62,752 nucleotides of DNA from an uncultured Crocinitomix sp. (GCA_937136425.1 CAKZON010000042.1:1-62752), one strand, 5' to 3'. Numbered from the stretch's first letter, positions 1 through 9,823 are shown. A program made the numbers and translations. Notes: generated by a model from the sequence alone, not told the origin.

Positions 1-1
1 A

Positions 2-445
2 CAAGCACAGGTTAATCCTCATGCTATTGGACTTAGAGGAGGATCTGGAAACTTCGGATTTGGCGGAGAAATTTCATACCAACACGGTTTTGGAGATGCT
101 AACCGTTTAGAGTTAGATTTAGGGTGGAGAGGAAATAATGGTAATGGTAACAATTACAGCCATATGTCATTAGCAGGAATTTATCACTGGGTTTGGAACA
201 TTACAAGTGGATTAAACTGGTATGTAGGACCTGGAGCACAGTTAGGACTTTGGAACAATAAAAACTCATCTGATGAAGATGGAATCACACTAGGATTAGG
301 TGGGCAAATTGGAATTGAGTTTGATTTCAACGAATTGGGCGCACCAATTCTACTAGGTTTAGACACACGTCCTATGTGGGGCTTTATTGGCGGTGGATCA
401 GGACTTGGATATGGAGGAGCATTTTCATTGAGATACACATTCTAG
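2..445 (+). CDS. Outer-membrane beta-barrel-like protein, 5' end missing
   Basis: The reading frame is open from the left edge of the window, so the start and signal peptide lie outside. The visible 147 residues alternate polar and hydrophobic/aromatic positions in Gly-rich strands and end in an aromatic residue (RYTF), as outer-membrane barrels do. A segment with NWYVG is shared with the next gene (598-1131), so the two are tandem paralogues. No enzymatic motif is visible. The role is unknown; a small porin-like or surface barrel is the best guess. Confidence 0.7.
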   Translation, partial: QAQVNPHAIGLRGGSGNFGFGGEISYQHGFGDANRLELDLGWRGNNGNGNNYSHMSLAGIYHWVWNITSGLNWYVGPGAQLGLWNNKNSSDEDGITLGLGGQIGIEFDFNELGAPILLGLDTRPMWGFIGGGSGLGYGGAFSLRYTF

Positions 446-469
446 AAAGAATTATATAATTCAAAATTT

Positions 470-496
470 AAAGGGAGCCTTGTGCTCCCTTTTTTT
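470..496 (+). terminator. Rho-independent terminator
   Basis: A perfect 9-bp stem, AAAGGGAGC / GCTCCCTTT with a 5-nt loop, is followed by a T run. It lies 25 bases after the stop of the barrel gene and ends that transcript. Confidence 0.85.
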
Positions 497-597
497 GTAC
501 TTAATGTTAAAGAAGCCTAAAAAGAAAGGTATATACATAAAGTGCTGTAGTAATTTGTTTTCTCCAACCGTACTACTTGAAATTTAATTCAAGAAAA

Positions 598-1131
598 ATG
601 AAACAGTCACTTATTATTACAAGCATTCTATTTTGTGTTAACATTAGTTTTTCACAAGTGCATAAACACGCCTTGGGCTTACGATTCCGCACAAGTCCTC
701 ACCTTAATATAAGAAATACGGAACTATCCTACCAATTAGGTCTGAATCAAAAAAACAGGCTAGAAATTGGACTCAACTATAAACAGGGAGGATATGATTC
801 TTTTAAATATCGTTATTTAAGTAGTTCGATTTATTACCAGCACGTTATGAATATACGCGGTGGGTTAAATTGGTATGTAGGCGCAGGGGTAAAGTACGAT
901 TTAGCCCGATTTCTTGACAATAATACCCTCCAATTTCATCATCAATTCTCTGCAGGACCTACAATAGGTTTGGAATATGATTTCAATCAAAAAAACGTTC
1001 CATTATTACTTTCGTTAGACTATAGACCATCCTTGGTTTACTCTCCTTCCTATCAAGGATCACCACAGTTCCAAAATCAATTTGGATTATCGTTACGATA
1101 TACTTTTAAAGATAAGCCCAAATCAAATTAG
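598..1131 (+). CDS. Outer-membrane beta-barrel-like protein, paralogue of the upstream gene
   Basis: The ATG at 598 gives a clean signal peptide (MKQSLIITSILF..., cleavage near SFSQ). An in-frame TTG at 577 would add seven residues before it and is less likely. The mature part is about 157 residues of alternating strand pattern ending in RYTFK plus a short basic tail. The motif GGLNWYVGAG matches the NWYVG region of the preceding gene, pointing to tandem duplication and divergence. It lies on the plus strand convergent with miaA, with only 17 bp between the stops. The function is unknown. Confidence 0.75.
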   Translation: MKQSLIITSILFCVNISFSQVHKHALGLRFRTSPHLNIRNTELSYQLGLNQKNRLEIGLNYKQGGYDSFKYRYLSSSIYYQHVMNIRGGLNWYVGAGVKYDLARFLDNNTLQFHHQFSAGPTIGLEYDFNQKNVPLLLSLDYRPSLVYSPSYQGSPQFQNQFGLSLRYTFKDKPKSN

Positions 1132-1148
1132 GCGCTTATTAAATTCAC

Positions 1149-2078
1149 TTATTGCTTAAGTAAAGTTTGAATATGTGCTAATTTTTCATTGGTAGGGAGC
1201 AATGCATCAACCCACTCAATGTGATACTCATTTTTTTCCATTCGACGAAACCAAGTCATTTGGCGTTTGGCGAATTGATGAATAGCTGTATTCAAACTTT
1301 CAAATAAAATGCGTTTAGAAATTTCGCCTTTCAAATATTTGCCAATCCATTTATATTCTAATCCGTAATACTCTAAATCGGCATGAGATAAACCATTCTT
1401 AATTAAGGTTTCTACTTCCTCAATTAATCCATTATTCATTCTTTCGCTTAACCGTCTGGTAATTTTGTCACGGCGCAAGTCACGCTCAATGTTTACGCCT
1501 ATTATCAACGGCTTTAATTGGGGTAATTGCATTGGTTGCCAACCTGAGTTTGCTTTTAAAAATTGTGCAATTTCAATTGCTCTTATTTTTCGAGGACGCG
1601 TTAATGCGTTTAATTTAGCTTGTATTTCGGTATCAATATTAGCATATTCAGCATCCAATTCTTTATCCGTTACTGCTTTTAATTGACCCCAAAGTTCCTC
1701 GTTAGAGGGAATACCCAAAAATGAATTACCTCGCAAGGCGGTTTCAATATACAATCCACTTCCACCGCAAAGTATAGGTAGTTTGTTACGGCTTGTTATA
1801 TCATTAAATGCCGTAATAAAATCATTCTGAAATTCTGCAATGTTGTATTTATAACCAGGTTCTTTAATGTCAATTAAATGATACGGAACTTCTTCACCAT
1901 TTAAGGTATATTCTTCCAAATCTTTTCCTGTACCAATATCCATGTATTTATATACTTGGCGAGAATCGGCACTTATGATTTCTCCATTTGCTACAGTTGC
2001 CAAATTACAAGCCAACGTTGTTTTACCACTTGCTGTTGGCCCAAGAATTACAACAATATTATATTCAAAATTGTCGAT
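1149..2078 (-). CDS. miaA: tRNA dimethylallyltransferase MiaA, non-ATG start
   Basis: MiaA transfers a dimethylallyl group from DMAPP to N6 of A37 in tRNAs that read UNN codons. The N-terminal P-loop GPTASGKTT is followed by SADSRQVYKYMDIGTGK (substrate-binding Asp and Ser), GGSGLY and the RPRKIRAIE region; the tail has the WFRRM element. The P-loop lies upstream of the first usual start codon (TTG at 2015), so translation must begin earlier. The frame is open back to about 2129 with no ATG, GTG or TTG. The best candidates are ATC at 2078 or ATT at 2057, just after the stop of the upstream lipoprotein gene. A sequencing error at an original ATG is an alternative. Confidence 0.88.
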   Translation of the reverse strand: MDNFEYNIVVILGPTASGKTTLACNLATVANGEIISADSRQVYKYMDIGTGKDLEEYTLNGEEVPYHLIDIKEPGYKYNIAEFQNDFITAFNDITSRNKLPILCGGSGLYIETALRGNSFLGIPSNEELWGQLKAVTDKELDAEYANIDTEIQAKLNALTRPRKIRAIEIAQFLKANSGWQPMQLPQLKPLIIGVNIERDLRRDKITRRLSERMNNGLIEEVETLIKNGLSHADLEYYGLEYKWIGKYLKGEISKRILFESLNTAIHQFAKRQMTWFRRMEKNEYHIEWVDALLPTNEKLAHIQTLLKQ

Positions 2079-2079
2079 C

Positions 2080-2661
2080 TTATTTTTTTGTATAAAGAAT
2101 GATGCCTTTTGGCCCAGTAAATGAATAACTCAAACCTTTATTAATGTAAGAGTCTGCCTTGTGCACAAAGAAACTAGCCGAATTTGGTACATTCATTCCC
2201 CATTGGTTTGATTTAGAAGTACTACCAGGTAAAATAATTGCTACGTGATTTGTTTTCGTAGGATCAAATGCTATTGTTGCTTTGGTTTCATTTGCGTTTT
2301 CTTGCGCTTTATCTAAATCTTCTTGATTAGTAGCTATTCCAATTGGTTCCCAAGATCCTGCATTTTTAGTAACAACATCTTTTATCTCACGATAGGTAAC
2401 ATACTCCTCCCCTTTTTTAAAATCCTCAATTTGATAAAAACGACATATCGCTTCTGAAGTAAATCGGTTGCACTCACGCTCTTCTGACTCATCCGCCTTA
2501 CAAGCATCATAGTCTTCTTGAATTTCTTCCAAAATCTTAGTTGATTCATCAGAAATAACAATATTTCCATCTTCATCTAAAGAGGTGTAATTTTCTCTAT
2601 GCTCTTCTCCACAAGAAAAAAGAACCAAACTAACAATAGTAATAGATAACAATCTTTTCAT
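2080..2661 (-). CDS. Predicted lipoprotein, unknown function
   Basis: There is a 16-residue signal peptide ending in the lipobox LFSC, followed by an acidic linker (GEEHRENYTSLDEDG). The mature part contains a Cys pair in a segment DYDACKADESEERECNRF and ends in a compact domain. It lies in a leftward run aroE-lipoprotein-miaA, 10 bp from aroE, and is probably cotranscribed. I do not recognise the family. Anchoring to the inner leaflet of the outer membrane is inferred from the lipobox. Confidence 0.7.
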   Translation of the reverse strand: MKRLLSITIVSLVLFSCGEEHRENYTSLDEDGNIVISDESTKILEEIQEDYDACKADESEERECNRFTSEAICRFYQIEDFKKGEEYVTYREIKDVVTKNAGSWEPIGIATNQEDLDKAQENANETKATIAFDPTKTNHVAIILPGSTSKSNQWGMNVPNSASFFVHKADSYINKGLSYSFTGPKGIILYTKK

Positions 2662-2671
2662 TCAATACATT

Positions 2672-3409
2672 TTATTTATTCCAAATTCCCCAAGCCTTTT
2701 CTGCTTGTTGATGCAACATAGTTAAACCATTCAAGACCCAACTACCTTGAGCTTTTGCTTTTTTCAAAAATACTGTTTCCGTTGGATTATAAATTAAATC
2801 AATCGCCAAATGTTTTTCATTCATAAATTCATATGGTATCGCTACCTCCTCCTCTACATTAGGATACATACCAATTGGAGTTGTATTTACAATAACACCA
2901 TTGAACTTAATCATATTCTCATTGATTTCATCATAGCCAAATTCATTATCCTTTTGCGGATTACGTGAGATGTATATAATATTTGCACCCAAATCCTCCA
3001 AAATAAATGCTACTGCTTTAGCCGCACCACCCGTTCCAATAATCATTGCACGTTCATGATGCGATTTAAAAAATGGCTTAATCATCTGTTTAAAGCCAAA
3101 AACATCTGTATTATGACCAATGGTTTTTCCATTTTTAAATTCAATTGTATTGACTGCTCCTACTTGTTTGGCCTCTTCACTTAACTCATCCAAATAAGGA
3201 ATTATCGTTTCTTTATAAGGAATTGTAACATTACACCCGTTAAAGTTTTGCTTTAAAACCTCAGAAACAGCATCAATTGATTCTAGAGAAATATTTTCAT
3301 AGCTAGCATTAATATCATTTACCTGAAACTTTTCATTGAAATAAGCTTTCGAAAAAGAGTGCTCAAGTTTTTTGCCAATTAATCCGTATTTTTTTTGTGA
3401 TTCTTCCAT
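2672..3409 (-). CDS. aroE: Shikimate dehydrogenase AroE
   Basis: This enzyme reduces 3-dehydroshikimate to shikimate with NADPH in chorismate synthesis. Visible elements are the N-terminal substrate region HSFSKAYFNEKF, the catalytic Lys in NVTIPYKE, GAVNTI, the shikimate-binding GHNTDVFGF, the dinucleotide-binding GTGGAAKAVAF and NTTPIGMYP. At 245 residues it is slightly short for the family (about 270), typical of compact Bacteroidota versions. It is encoded 65 bp downstream of ilvE in the same direction. Confidence 0.93.
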   Translation of the reverse strand: MEESQKKYGLIGKKLEHSFSKAYFNEKFQVNDINASYENISLESIDAVSEVLKQNFNGCNVTIPYKETIIPYLDELSEEAKQVGAVNTIEFKNGKTIGHNTDVFGFKQMIKPFFKSHHERAMIIGTGGAAKAVAFILEDLGANIIYISRNPQKDNEFGYDEINENMIKFNGVIVNTTPIGMYPNVEEEVAIPYEFMNEKHLAIDLIYNPTETVFLKKAKAQGSWVLNGLTMLHQQAEKAWGIWNK

Positions 3410-3474
3410 TTAAAGCGCTAAAAAAAGGGAAAACTTACATTTCCCCTTCTCATTCTTACTATTTTCTAAATTGA

Positions 3475-4545
3475 TTAAATTCTCATTAACCAGTTGTATT
3501 TATCTTCTACACGTCCTTTTTTATAGTCCGTGATATGATCTTTAATTCGGTTAGAAAGTTCTCTGTCCTCAATCTTAGGCAACTCATAATTTACGCCTTC
3601 ATAACCAATTAGGCTAATATGCGCAATTGTTGCTGCTGTTCCTGCTCCAAAAGCATCCTGTAAAGTTTTATTCTTAAGAGCTTCAATAATCTCCTCAACT
3701 GTTACATCACGCTCCTCTACTTTATAGCCCCACTCTTTTGCAATTTGTAATACACTTTTTTTGGTGATTCCTTTCAGTATCGTATCATTTGCTTCAGACG
3801 GTGTAATAACGACATCATTAATAACGAAAACAACATTCATTGTTCCTGCCTCTTCAATGTATTTGTGCGTTTTTGCGTCCGTCCAAATTAATTGACGATA
3901 TCCTTCTTCTGCAGCTAATTTAGCTGGATATAATGAAGCGGCATAATTCCCCGCGGCTTTAGCTCTTCCTACACCACCTGCCGCAGCACGTGTGTATTTC
4001 GTCTCAATTTTTACCGGTACCGGTTCAGAATAATATGCTCCAACAGGAGAAGTAATAATCAAAAATTTGTAGCGCTCTGATGGACGAATACCTACGTAAT
4101 CATCAGTAGCGAACATGAACGGTCGAATATATAAAGACTGACCTTCGTTAGAAGATACCCAATCTTTATCCAAATCTAATAATGCTCTTAAACCTTCTAA
4201 AAAGATTTCTTCAGGAACTGGTGCCATAGACATACGAACAGCAGATTCATTGAATCTTTTCGCATTCATATCTGGTCTAAAAACCAAAATCTCACCATCT
4301 TCGCCTTTTTGTGCTTTTAAGCCTTCAAAAATAGATTGTCCATAATGAATTGCTGAAGTTGCAGGATGCAAACTTAAATTAGCAAATGGAACAATTGTCG
4401 GAGCTTGCCATTCACCATCTACAAAGTCCATTTCAAACATATGATCCGAAAAAAACTTCCCAAAAGGTAAATTATTAAAATCAACCGTGCTGATTCTTGA
4501 CTCTTCAACTCTTGTAATCTTAATATTTACAGTATCTGTAGCCAT
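3475..4545 (-). CDS. ilvE: Branched-chain amino acid aminotransferase
   Basis: A PLP fold-type IV aminotransferase that interconverts Leu, Ile and Val with their keto acids using 2-oxoglutarate/glutamate. Motifs include HYGQSIFEGLKA near residue 67, the PLP-lysine segment GRAKAAGNYAASL near residue 195, and EEAGTMNVVFV. The 356-residue length fits the BCAT2-like group rather than the roughly 305-residue E. coli form. It is the first gene of a leftward group and diverges from recQ, with about 150 bp between. Confidence 0.93.
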   Translation of the reverse strand: MATDTVNIKITRVEESRISTVDFNNLPFGKFFSDHMFEMDFVDGEWQAPTIVPFANLSLHPATSAIHYGQSIFEGLKAQKGEDGEILVFRPDMNAKRFNESAVRMSMAPVPEEIFLEGLRALLDLDKDWVSSNEGQSLYIRPFMFATDDYVGIRPSERYKFLIITSPVGAYYSEPVPVKIETKYTRAAAGGVGRAKAAGNYAASLYPAKLAAEEGYRQLIWTDAKTHKYIEEAGTMNVVFVINDVVITPSEANDTILKGITKKSVLQIAKEWGYKVEERDVTVEEIIEALKNKTLQDAFGAGTAATIAHISLIGYEGVNYELPKIEDRELSNRIKDHITDYKKGRVEDKYNWLMRI

Positions 4546-4568
4546 AATTGTTCAATTTTAATGTTGCG

Positions 4569-4648
4569 CGAAGATAGGTATTTTTTATTGTTTTATCAAG
4601 ATTTAAAACACGTTTTCTGTCCAAAGCAAATTAGTTTATCTATTTTCG
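4569..4648. promoter_or_regulatory. Candidate divergent -7 boxes for ilvE and recQ
   Basis: On the minus strand TATCTTCG (4576-4569) and on the plus strand TATTTTCG (4641-4648) resemble the Bacteroidota -7 element TAnnTTTG with one change each. No clear -33 TTTG is seen for either. Both lie at suitable distances from their genes, but the assignment rests only on position and partial consensus. Confidence 0.35.
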
Positions 4649-4699
4649 TCTTTACGCTATTATATAAGACGAACAAATCATTAAGAACTTTCACTCGTA

Positions 4700-6601
4700 G
4701 TGCATAATCCTCATAAAATATTAAAAGAATATTGGCACTTTGATGCTTTTAGATCAAAGCAAGAGGAGATTATCAATGCAGTGACTTCTGGTAAAGACTG
4801 CTTAGCCTTGCTACCTACTGGCGGTGGAAAATCTATTTGCTATCAAGTGCCTGGTATGATGATGGAAGGTGTTTGTTTAGTTATCTCTCCCTTAATTGCA
4901 CTAATGGAAGATCAAATAACTAATCTAAAATCGAGAGGAATAAACGCCGTTGCAATCAATTCAAGCATGTCTAAAAAACAAATTGACATTGCGCTGGACA
5001 ATGCTATTTACGGACATACCAAGTTCTTATATGTTTCTCCTGAGCGATTAAAAACATATTTGTTTCAAGTACGGTTTGCAAAAATGAAGGTGAATTTAAT
5101 AGCGGTTGATGAAGCACATTGCATCTCGCAATGGGGATATGATTTTAGACCCAGCTATCTTTCTATCGCTGAAATTAGGAAATTGCAACCTTCTACCCCA
5201 GTTCTGGCATTAACTGCCACTGCTACCCCTGACGTAGTAATTGATATTCAGGAAAAACTACTTTTTAAGGACTTGAATGTAATTCAAAAATCTTTTGAAA
5301 GAAAAAATTTAATTTATAATACACACAACACCAATAATAAGTTTAACCGAATTCAAACATTTTTAAACGCTAACAGTGGAACAGGTATCATTTACTGCTC
5401 AACTCGAAGAAAGGTAAAAGAATTGTTTATTAAACTTAACGATCTTAATTTATCCGTTGATTACTATCATGCTGGGCTAGATTTTGAAGAACGCCGTAAC
5501 AAGCAAAACAAATGGACAAACGGCGAAACCAAAATTATGGTGGCAACCAATGCCTTTGGAATGGGAATTGACAAAGCAGATGTTCGGTTTGTACTTCATC
5601 ATGATATCCCCGCAAGTTTAGAAGCTTACTTTCAAGAGGCTGGTCGCGCAGGAAGAGATGGCGCACCCGCCCAAGCTCATTTGTTTTATGAAACAGAAGA
5701 CATTAATAAACTCAAGGAGAGTATCGCACTCAAATATCCGCCAATTAACACAATAAAAAGCATCTATAATTCTTTAGGTAACCATTTTCAATTGGCCATT
5801 GGATCTGGCAAAGAAGAAAGGTTTCCAATTGACCTTGCCCATTTTGCAGACAAATACGACTTTAGCATTTTAGTAGTTTATAATGCACTCAAATTTTTGG
5901 AACTATGCGAGTTTATAAAATTGAGCGATAACTACAAGCAACCAAGTCAGCTCAAAATTTTAGCGAACAACAAAGAGCTCTACCATTATCAAGTAAAGGA
6001 CAAGGCTTTAAATAAACTCATTCAATTCATATTAAGAACAGAAATGGGTGTGTTTGATAATTATATTCGTCTTAACGAGTATAAAATCTCGAGCAAAACA
6101 GCATTAACTATTGCTCAAATCAGAGAGAAGTTGGCCTATATGGCTCAGCTGGAACTTGTAGACTACATTCCAAAAACTGACCTACCATCTGTTACATACG
6201 TGACTGAAAGACTTGCTGATAATAATCTATCTATTTCTCCAAAATTCTATTTAGATCGCAAAAAAATTGCTGAGCGAAAATTAGAAGCTGTTATACATTT
6301 TTTAACCGCTGACTGGTGTAAAAATGAACTATTATTACAATACTTTGGTGAAACGGAGACTACTCCTTGTGGAAAGTGCAACTCATGTTTAAATGGCGTA
6401 AATGAAACGAAAAACGTACGCAAAACCATTAAAAGAGCGGCTGTAGATTTAATGGACGATCATGAAAAAGTAATGATTAGTGATTTAATAGCTGCTTTAA
6501 GTGAGCATCCGCGTGATACAATTTTGGAGAACTTACGCTGGATGGTTGATCATGATGAAATTGAAATGGGTCCATTAGGGAAAACATTTTCAATCAATTA
6601 G
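4700..6601 (+). CDS. recQ: RecQ-family ATP-dependent DNA helicase (short form)
   Basis: A 3'-5' superfamily 2 DNA helicase. The order is: Q-motif region, Walker A LLPTGGGKSICYQ, DEAH box AVDEAHCIS, TATATP motif III, motif VI with GRAGRDG, then the RecQ zinc cysteines including CGKCNSCL near residue 555. No HRDC domain is present; the C-terminus is a short winged-helix-like segment. Start is GTG at 4700. A second, longer RecQ is encoded at 19065, so this organism has at least two paralogues with different C-termini. Confidence 0.92.
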   Translation: MHNPHKILKEYWHFDAFRSKQEEIINAVTSGKDCLALLPTGGGKSICYQVPGMMMEGVCLVISPLIALMEDQITNLKSRGINAVAINSSMSKKQIDIALDNAIYGHTKFLYVSPERLKTYLFQVRFAKMKVNLIAVDEAHCISQWGYDFRPSYLSIAEIRKLQPSTPVLALTATATPDVVIDIQEKLLFKDLNVIQKSFERKNLIYNTHNTNNKFNRIQTFLNANSGTGIIYCSTRRKVKELFIKLNDLNLSVDYYHAGLDFEERRNKQNKWTNGETKIMVATNAFGMGIDKADVRFVLHHDIPASLEAYFQEAGRAGRDGAPAQAHLFYETEDINKLKESIALKYPPINTIKSIYNSLGNHFQLAIGSGKEERFPIDLAHFADKYDFSILVVYNALKFLELCEFIKLSDNYKQPSQLKILANNKELYHYQVKDKALNKLIQFILRTEMGVFDNYIRLNEYKISSKTALTIAQIREKLAYMAQLELVDYIPKTDLPSVTYVTERLADNNLSISPKFYLDRKKIAERKLEAVIHFLTADWCKNELLLQYFGETETTPCGKCNSCLNGVNETKNVRKTIKRAAVDLMDDHEKVMISDLIAALSEHPRDTILENLRWMVDHDEIEMGPLGKTFSIN

Positions 6602-6611
6602 CCTCATAATA

Positions 6612-7187
6612 TCAATCCAATTTTGTTTGAATACCTGTCATAAAGGTATAGATATATGGAAAGCCTGGTAAAAAATTGGTAGAAACTGACTGATTTTCAT
6701 TGTAGTAATAATCATACTGTATTTGACCACCATACCAAATAAACTTTCGTTCCCAATCTGGATTTTTTCCTTTTTTCATAAACCCCTCATCCACATAATA
6801 ATTAGAGACTTTATTCCAATTTTTTCGATAGTAAAATATTGGGCCAAATGTTGCACTTAAACGGTGTTTTTCGTTTTTAAATCCCGCAATGCGATCATGC
6901 ATATCGATTCCTACATGCGTTATTCCTGAGAACTTTCCAGCACAATCATAAGGCATTAAGGTTTGAATAACTTTTATACCTAAATAGGGGTTAAATTGGT
7001 ACCCGGCGGTTAATGAAACACCCAAATATCCAACCCAGTGTCCTTTTTTATCAATGCTCCAGCTATAGTAATTAGGATTTACTTTTTGTTGATGAAAAGC
7101 TAATCCCCCAATTTTAATTCCAAAAGTAAACTGAGCTTTTCCTATAATTGAAACCAACAATAGCGCTATGAGCAAGAATCGCTTCAT
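6612..7187 (-). CDS. Secreted or outer-membrane protein, unknown
   Basis: A signal peptide (MKRFLLIALLLVSIIGKAQ) precedes about 170 residues rich in Tyr, Gly and aromatic-alternating strands, for example YLGVSLTAGYQFNPYLGIKV. This fits a small outer-membrane barrel or surface protein. Its start overlaps the stop of 7184-7558 by 4 bp, so the two are translationally coupled. No catalytic motif is seen. Confidence 0.65.
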   Translation of the reverse strand: MKRFLLIALLLVSIIGKAQFTFGIKIGGLAFHQQKVNPNYYSWSIDKKGHWVGYLGVSLTAGYQFNPYLGIKVIQTLMPYDCAGKFSGITHVGIDMHDRIAGFKNEKHRLSATFGPIFYYRKNWNKVSNYYVDEGFMKKGKNPDWERKFIWYGGQIQYDYYYNENQSVSTNFLPGFPYIYTFMTGIQTKLD

Positions 7188-7558
7188 TCAAAATCTTCAG
7201 TAATCACTACAAATGTGCAGCGTTGAATTCTTTCACTTTCACCTTGAACCGTATAAGTCCAAAAATCCTCAGCCTTTACAGATCTGGTTAGGTGATCGTT
7301 TTGCATTGTTTTAACAATTAACGTATCTCCCAACCAAGCGCAGGGCTCAAATTCTTGCTTCGTATCTAAAATTTCAAATGAATAAATCAAAGCTAAATCT
7401 CCTGGAATAATGGTATCAATAGCATCATCAAAATCAGGATTAATAACGATAATGGTATCTTCGGCCGTATTGTTTTGGATATAACGTTCATGCGTCAAGT
7501 TACCAGGATTACAACTCAATACAAACAAACCAAAAAAAAGTACAACTAATCCCCTCAT
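7184..7558 (-). CDS. Predicted lipoprotein, unknown function
   Basis: Signal peptide with lipobox VLSC (residue 16) and a 108-residue acidic mature part with two further Cys residues (EPCAWLG, IQRCTF) that could form a disulphide. It sits in a leftward run with the lipoprotein at 7571 and the barrel-like gene at 6612. No recognised family. Confidence 0.65.
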   Translation of the reverse strand: MRGLVVLFFGLFVLSCNPGNLTHERYIQNNTAEDTIIVINPDFDDAIDTIIPGDLALIYSFEILDTKQEFEPCAWLGDTLIVKTMQNDHLTRSVKAEDFWTYTVQGESERIQRCTFVVITEDFE

Positions 7559-7570
7559 TGCTATCTTACT

Positions 7571-8098
7571 TTAACTTCCTCCTAATTCAACAGAAACGCC
7601 GCTCGTACCTATCAAGGTTGTAAAAAAGTACGCTTTGTAAAACGGATGGTTTAAATCATCTGCCGATAAAATATCATCAGCCGCTTTATAAAGATCCTCC
7701 ATCACTACTCCATTTTCACTACTTGCACTTTCTAATGTTCGTGATAACAATTTATCCCACTTCGAATCATCCCATTCCTCTGAATTAATTGACTGACAAT
7801 CATACACAGGACTAAAACTAGAGAGTAACTTCAATTTTTCATCAACTGCATTAGTATGTAATGGAAAATTAGCATTTATAGGATCAGCTAAAACAGAAGA
7901 AATATGTTTTTTATAACTGATTCCATCAGCAGATTCCAAAACTCCTTTATCAATAAAAAAAGCTTCAAGATCCTCCATGATAGAATCAAAATCTTCTATT
8001 TTTTCTCTGTAACAATCACATGCTCTATCCTCTACTATCTTTTCACTTGCGCAAGCAGTAAAAAATAACAATAGTGATATTACAGTAAGTAATCTCAT
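7571..8098 (-). CDS. Predicted lipoprotein, unknown function
   Basis: Signal peptide ending in FFTAC (lipobox), then a short segment with CDCYREKIEDF and a mostly helical acidic domain. The start ATG overlaps the stop of the upstream dipeptidase gene by one base. Family unknown; envelope location is inferred. Confidence 0.65.
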   Translation of the reverse strand: MRLLTVISLLLFFTACASEKIVEDRACDCYREKIEDFDSIMEDLEAFFIDKGVLESADGISYKKHISSVLADPINANFPLHTNAVDEKLKLLSSFSPVYDCQSINSEEWDDSKWDKLLSRTLESASSENGVVMEDLYKAADDILSADDLNHPFYKAYFFTTLIGTSGVSVELGGS

Positions 8099-9558
8099 TA
8101 ATTTTTTGAAGGAATATCTTCTAGTACTTTAACCAAAAATGACCAAAATTTTTGAACAGACTTGATATTCACTTTTTCGTCAGGAGAATGAGGATTGCGA
8201 ATCGTTGGTCCGAAAGAGATCATATCGCAATTAGGCAAATGCTTACTTAATATGCCACATTCTAAACCTGCATGACAAGCAGCTATTTTTGGTGAATCAT
8301 CAAAAAGTTGAATGTACTTTTCTTTCAAGATTTTTAAAATAGCAGAATCAGGGTTTGGTGCCCAACCTGGGTAATCGCCTCCTTGTTTTACTTCTGCACC
8401 AATTAGTTCGTATGCTAATTTTAAAGCATTAGCAATGTCACGTTTACCTGATTCTATCATGCTACGCTGTAAAGACTTGGTGATAAACTCACCATCTCTA
8501 AAAATAACCTTAGCCAATGAAGATGAAGTTTCAACTAAACCTTCTATTTTTTCACTCATTGTCCAAACACCATTTGGTGTTGTATAAATAGTAGCAATTG
8601 CCTTTTTTTGATCCTCAGAATTCATCATTTCTAATGGCTTCTCCTCTTTTCTCTCAAAATTAATTACTGCTTGGGGTTCGGTAATTGAAAATTCCTGTAA
8701 GATAATTGCAGAAATTTCATTAAAAGCCTTGCTAACCTCATCCATATTTGCTGAAGGACAAACAAAAGTTCCAAAACTTTCTCTTGGAATAGCATTACGC
8801 AAACTTCCCCCTTCTAATTCGCAGATTCTAATATCTGCTGTAGTTGATAAATAGTAAAGCACTCTGTTCATCCATAGGTTAGAATTTCCTCTTCCTAAAT
8901 GAATATCCATTCCAGAATGTCCACCTTTTAATCCTTTAATCTCAATTGTAAATGCCGCATAATTAGTAGGCACAGCCTCTTGATTATATTTATAAATTGT
9001 ATTGGTATCAATTCCACCAGCACAACCAACAGAAAATTCATCATCATCTTCTGTGTCCAAATTCAATAAAATTTCGCCAGACAATTTAGATCCGTCTAAT
9101 TCTTTAGCCCCAGTCATTCCAGTTTCCTCGTCAATTGTAAACAAGGCCTCTAAAGGCGGATGATTAATTTCAGTAGAAGAAAGTAGTGACATAGAAGCAG
9201 CTACCCCCATTCCATTATCTGCACCTAAAGTAGTTCCTTCAGCTTTCACCCAATCTCCATCAATAAATGAGCGAATTCCTTCTTTGTTAAAATCAAAATT
9301 AGTTGCTGCATTTTTTTGGTGAACCATGTCAATATGCGATTGCAATATTACAGTTTTCTTATTCTCAAAACCTTTACTTGCTGGCTTTTTAATAATCACA
9401 TTCCCTATTGCATCACGCGTAGTTTCTAAACCTAAATTATTCCCAAAATCAATCATAAATTGAATAATTCTCTCTTCTTGCTTAGAAGGACGAGGAACAG
9501 CATTAATATCTTCAAAATGATTCCAGATAGCTTTTGGTTCTAGATCTCTTGTGTGCAT
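8098..9558 (-). CDS. pepD: Aminoacyl-histidine dipeptidase (PepD, M20 family)
   Basis: A di-zinc cytosolic dipeptidase of family M20 (cytosol nonspecific dipeptidase) that cleaves Xaa-His and other dipeptides. Metal ligands and catalytic residues are visible: LQSHIDMVHQ (His and catalytic Asp), LGADNGMGVA (bridging Asp), DEETGM (catalytic base Glu pair), the dimerisation-domain GGHSGMDI, and HAGLECG (C-terminal His). The 486-residue length matches E. coli PepD. It is the first gene of a four-gene leftward run with envelope proteins. Confidence 0.93.
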   Translation of the reverse strand: MHTRDLEPKAIWNHFEDINAVPRPSKQEERIIQFMIDFGNNLGLETTRDAIGNVIIKKPASKGFENKKTVILQSHIDMVHQKNAATNFDFNKEGIRSFIDGDWVKAEGTTLGADNGMGVAASMSLLSSTEINHPPLEALFTIDEETGMTGAKELDGSKLSGEILLNLDTEDDDEFSVGCAGGIDTNTIYKYNQEAVPTNYAAFTIEIKGLKGGHSGMDIHLGRGNSNLWMNRVLYYLSTTADIRICELEGGSLRNAIPRESFGTFVCPSANMDEVSKAFNEISAIILQEFSITEPQAVINFERKEEKPLEMMNSEDQKKAIATIYTTPNGVWTMSEKIEGLVETSSSLAKVIFRDGEFITKSLQRSMIESGKRDIANALKLAYELIGAEVKQGGDYPGWAPNPDSAILKILKEKYIQLFDDSPKIAACHAGLECGILSKHLPNCDMISFGPTIRNPHSPDEKVNIKSVQKFWSFLVKVLEDIPSKN

Positions 9559-9823
9559 ATATTTTTTTTGCGTAAAGATAATTATTCGTTATTCAAACAC
9601 AGCCATATCTCTTAAAAATTGATGCATTTTGAATTTTATCACATTCCAGAGTTAACAATTAAATGACCATAAAGCACAAAAAATTAACCAGTTTACTATA
9701 TTTACATTCAATTGATTTAAAAAAAGATATTTTGAAATTAAAACAACCATTAAGTTCTTAGAGACGTGTTGTAATAATAAGAATCAATGAAATCGCAGCC
9801 ACCACGGATTAAAAATAAATTTT

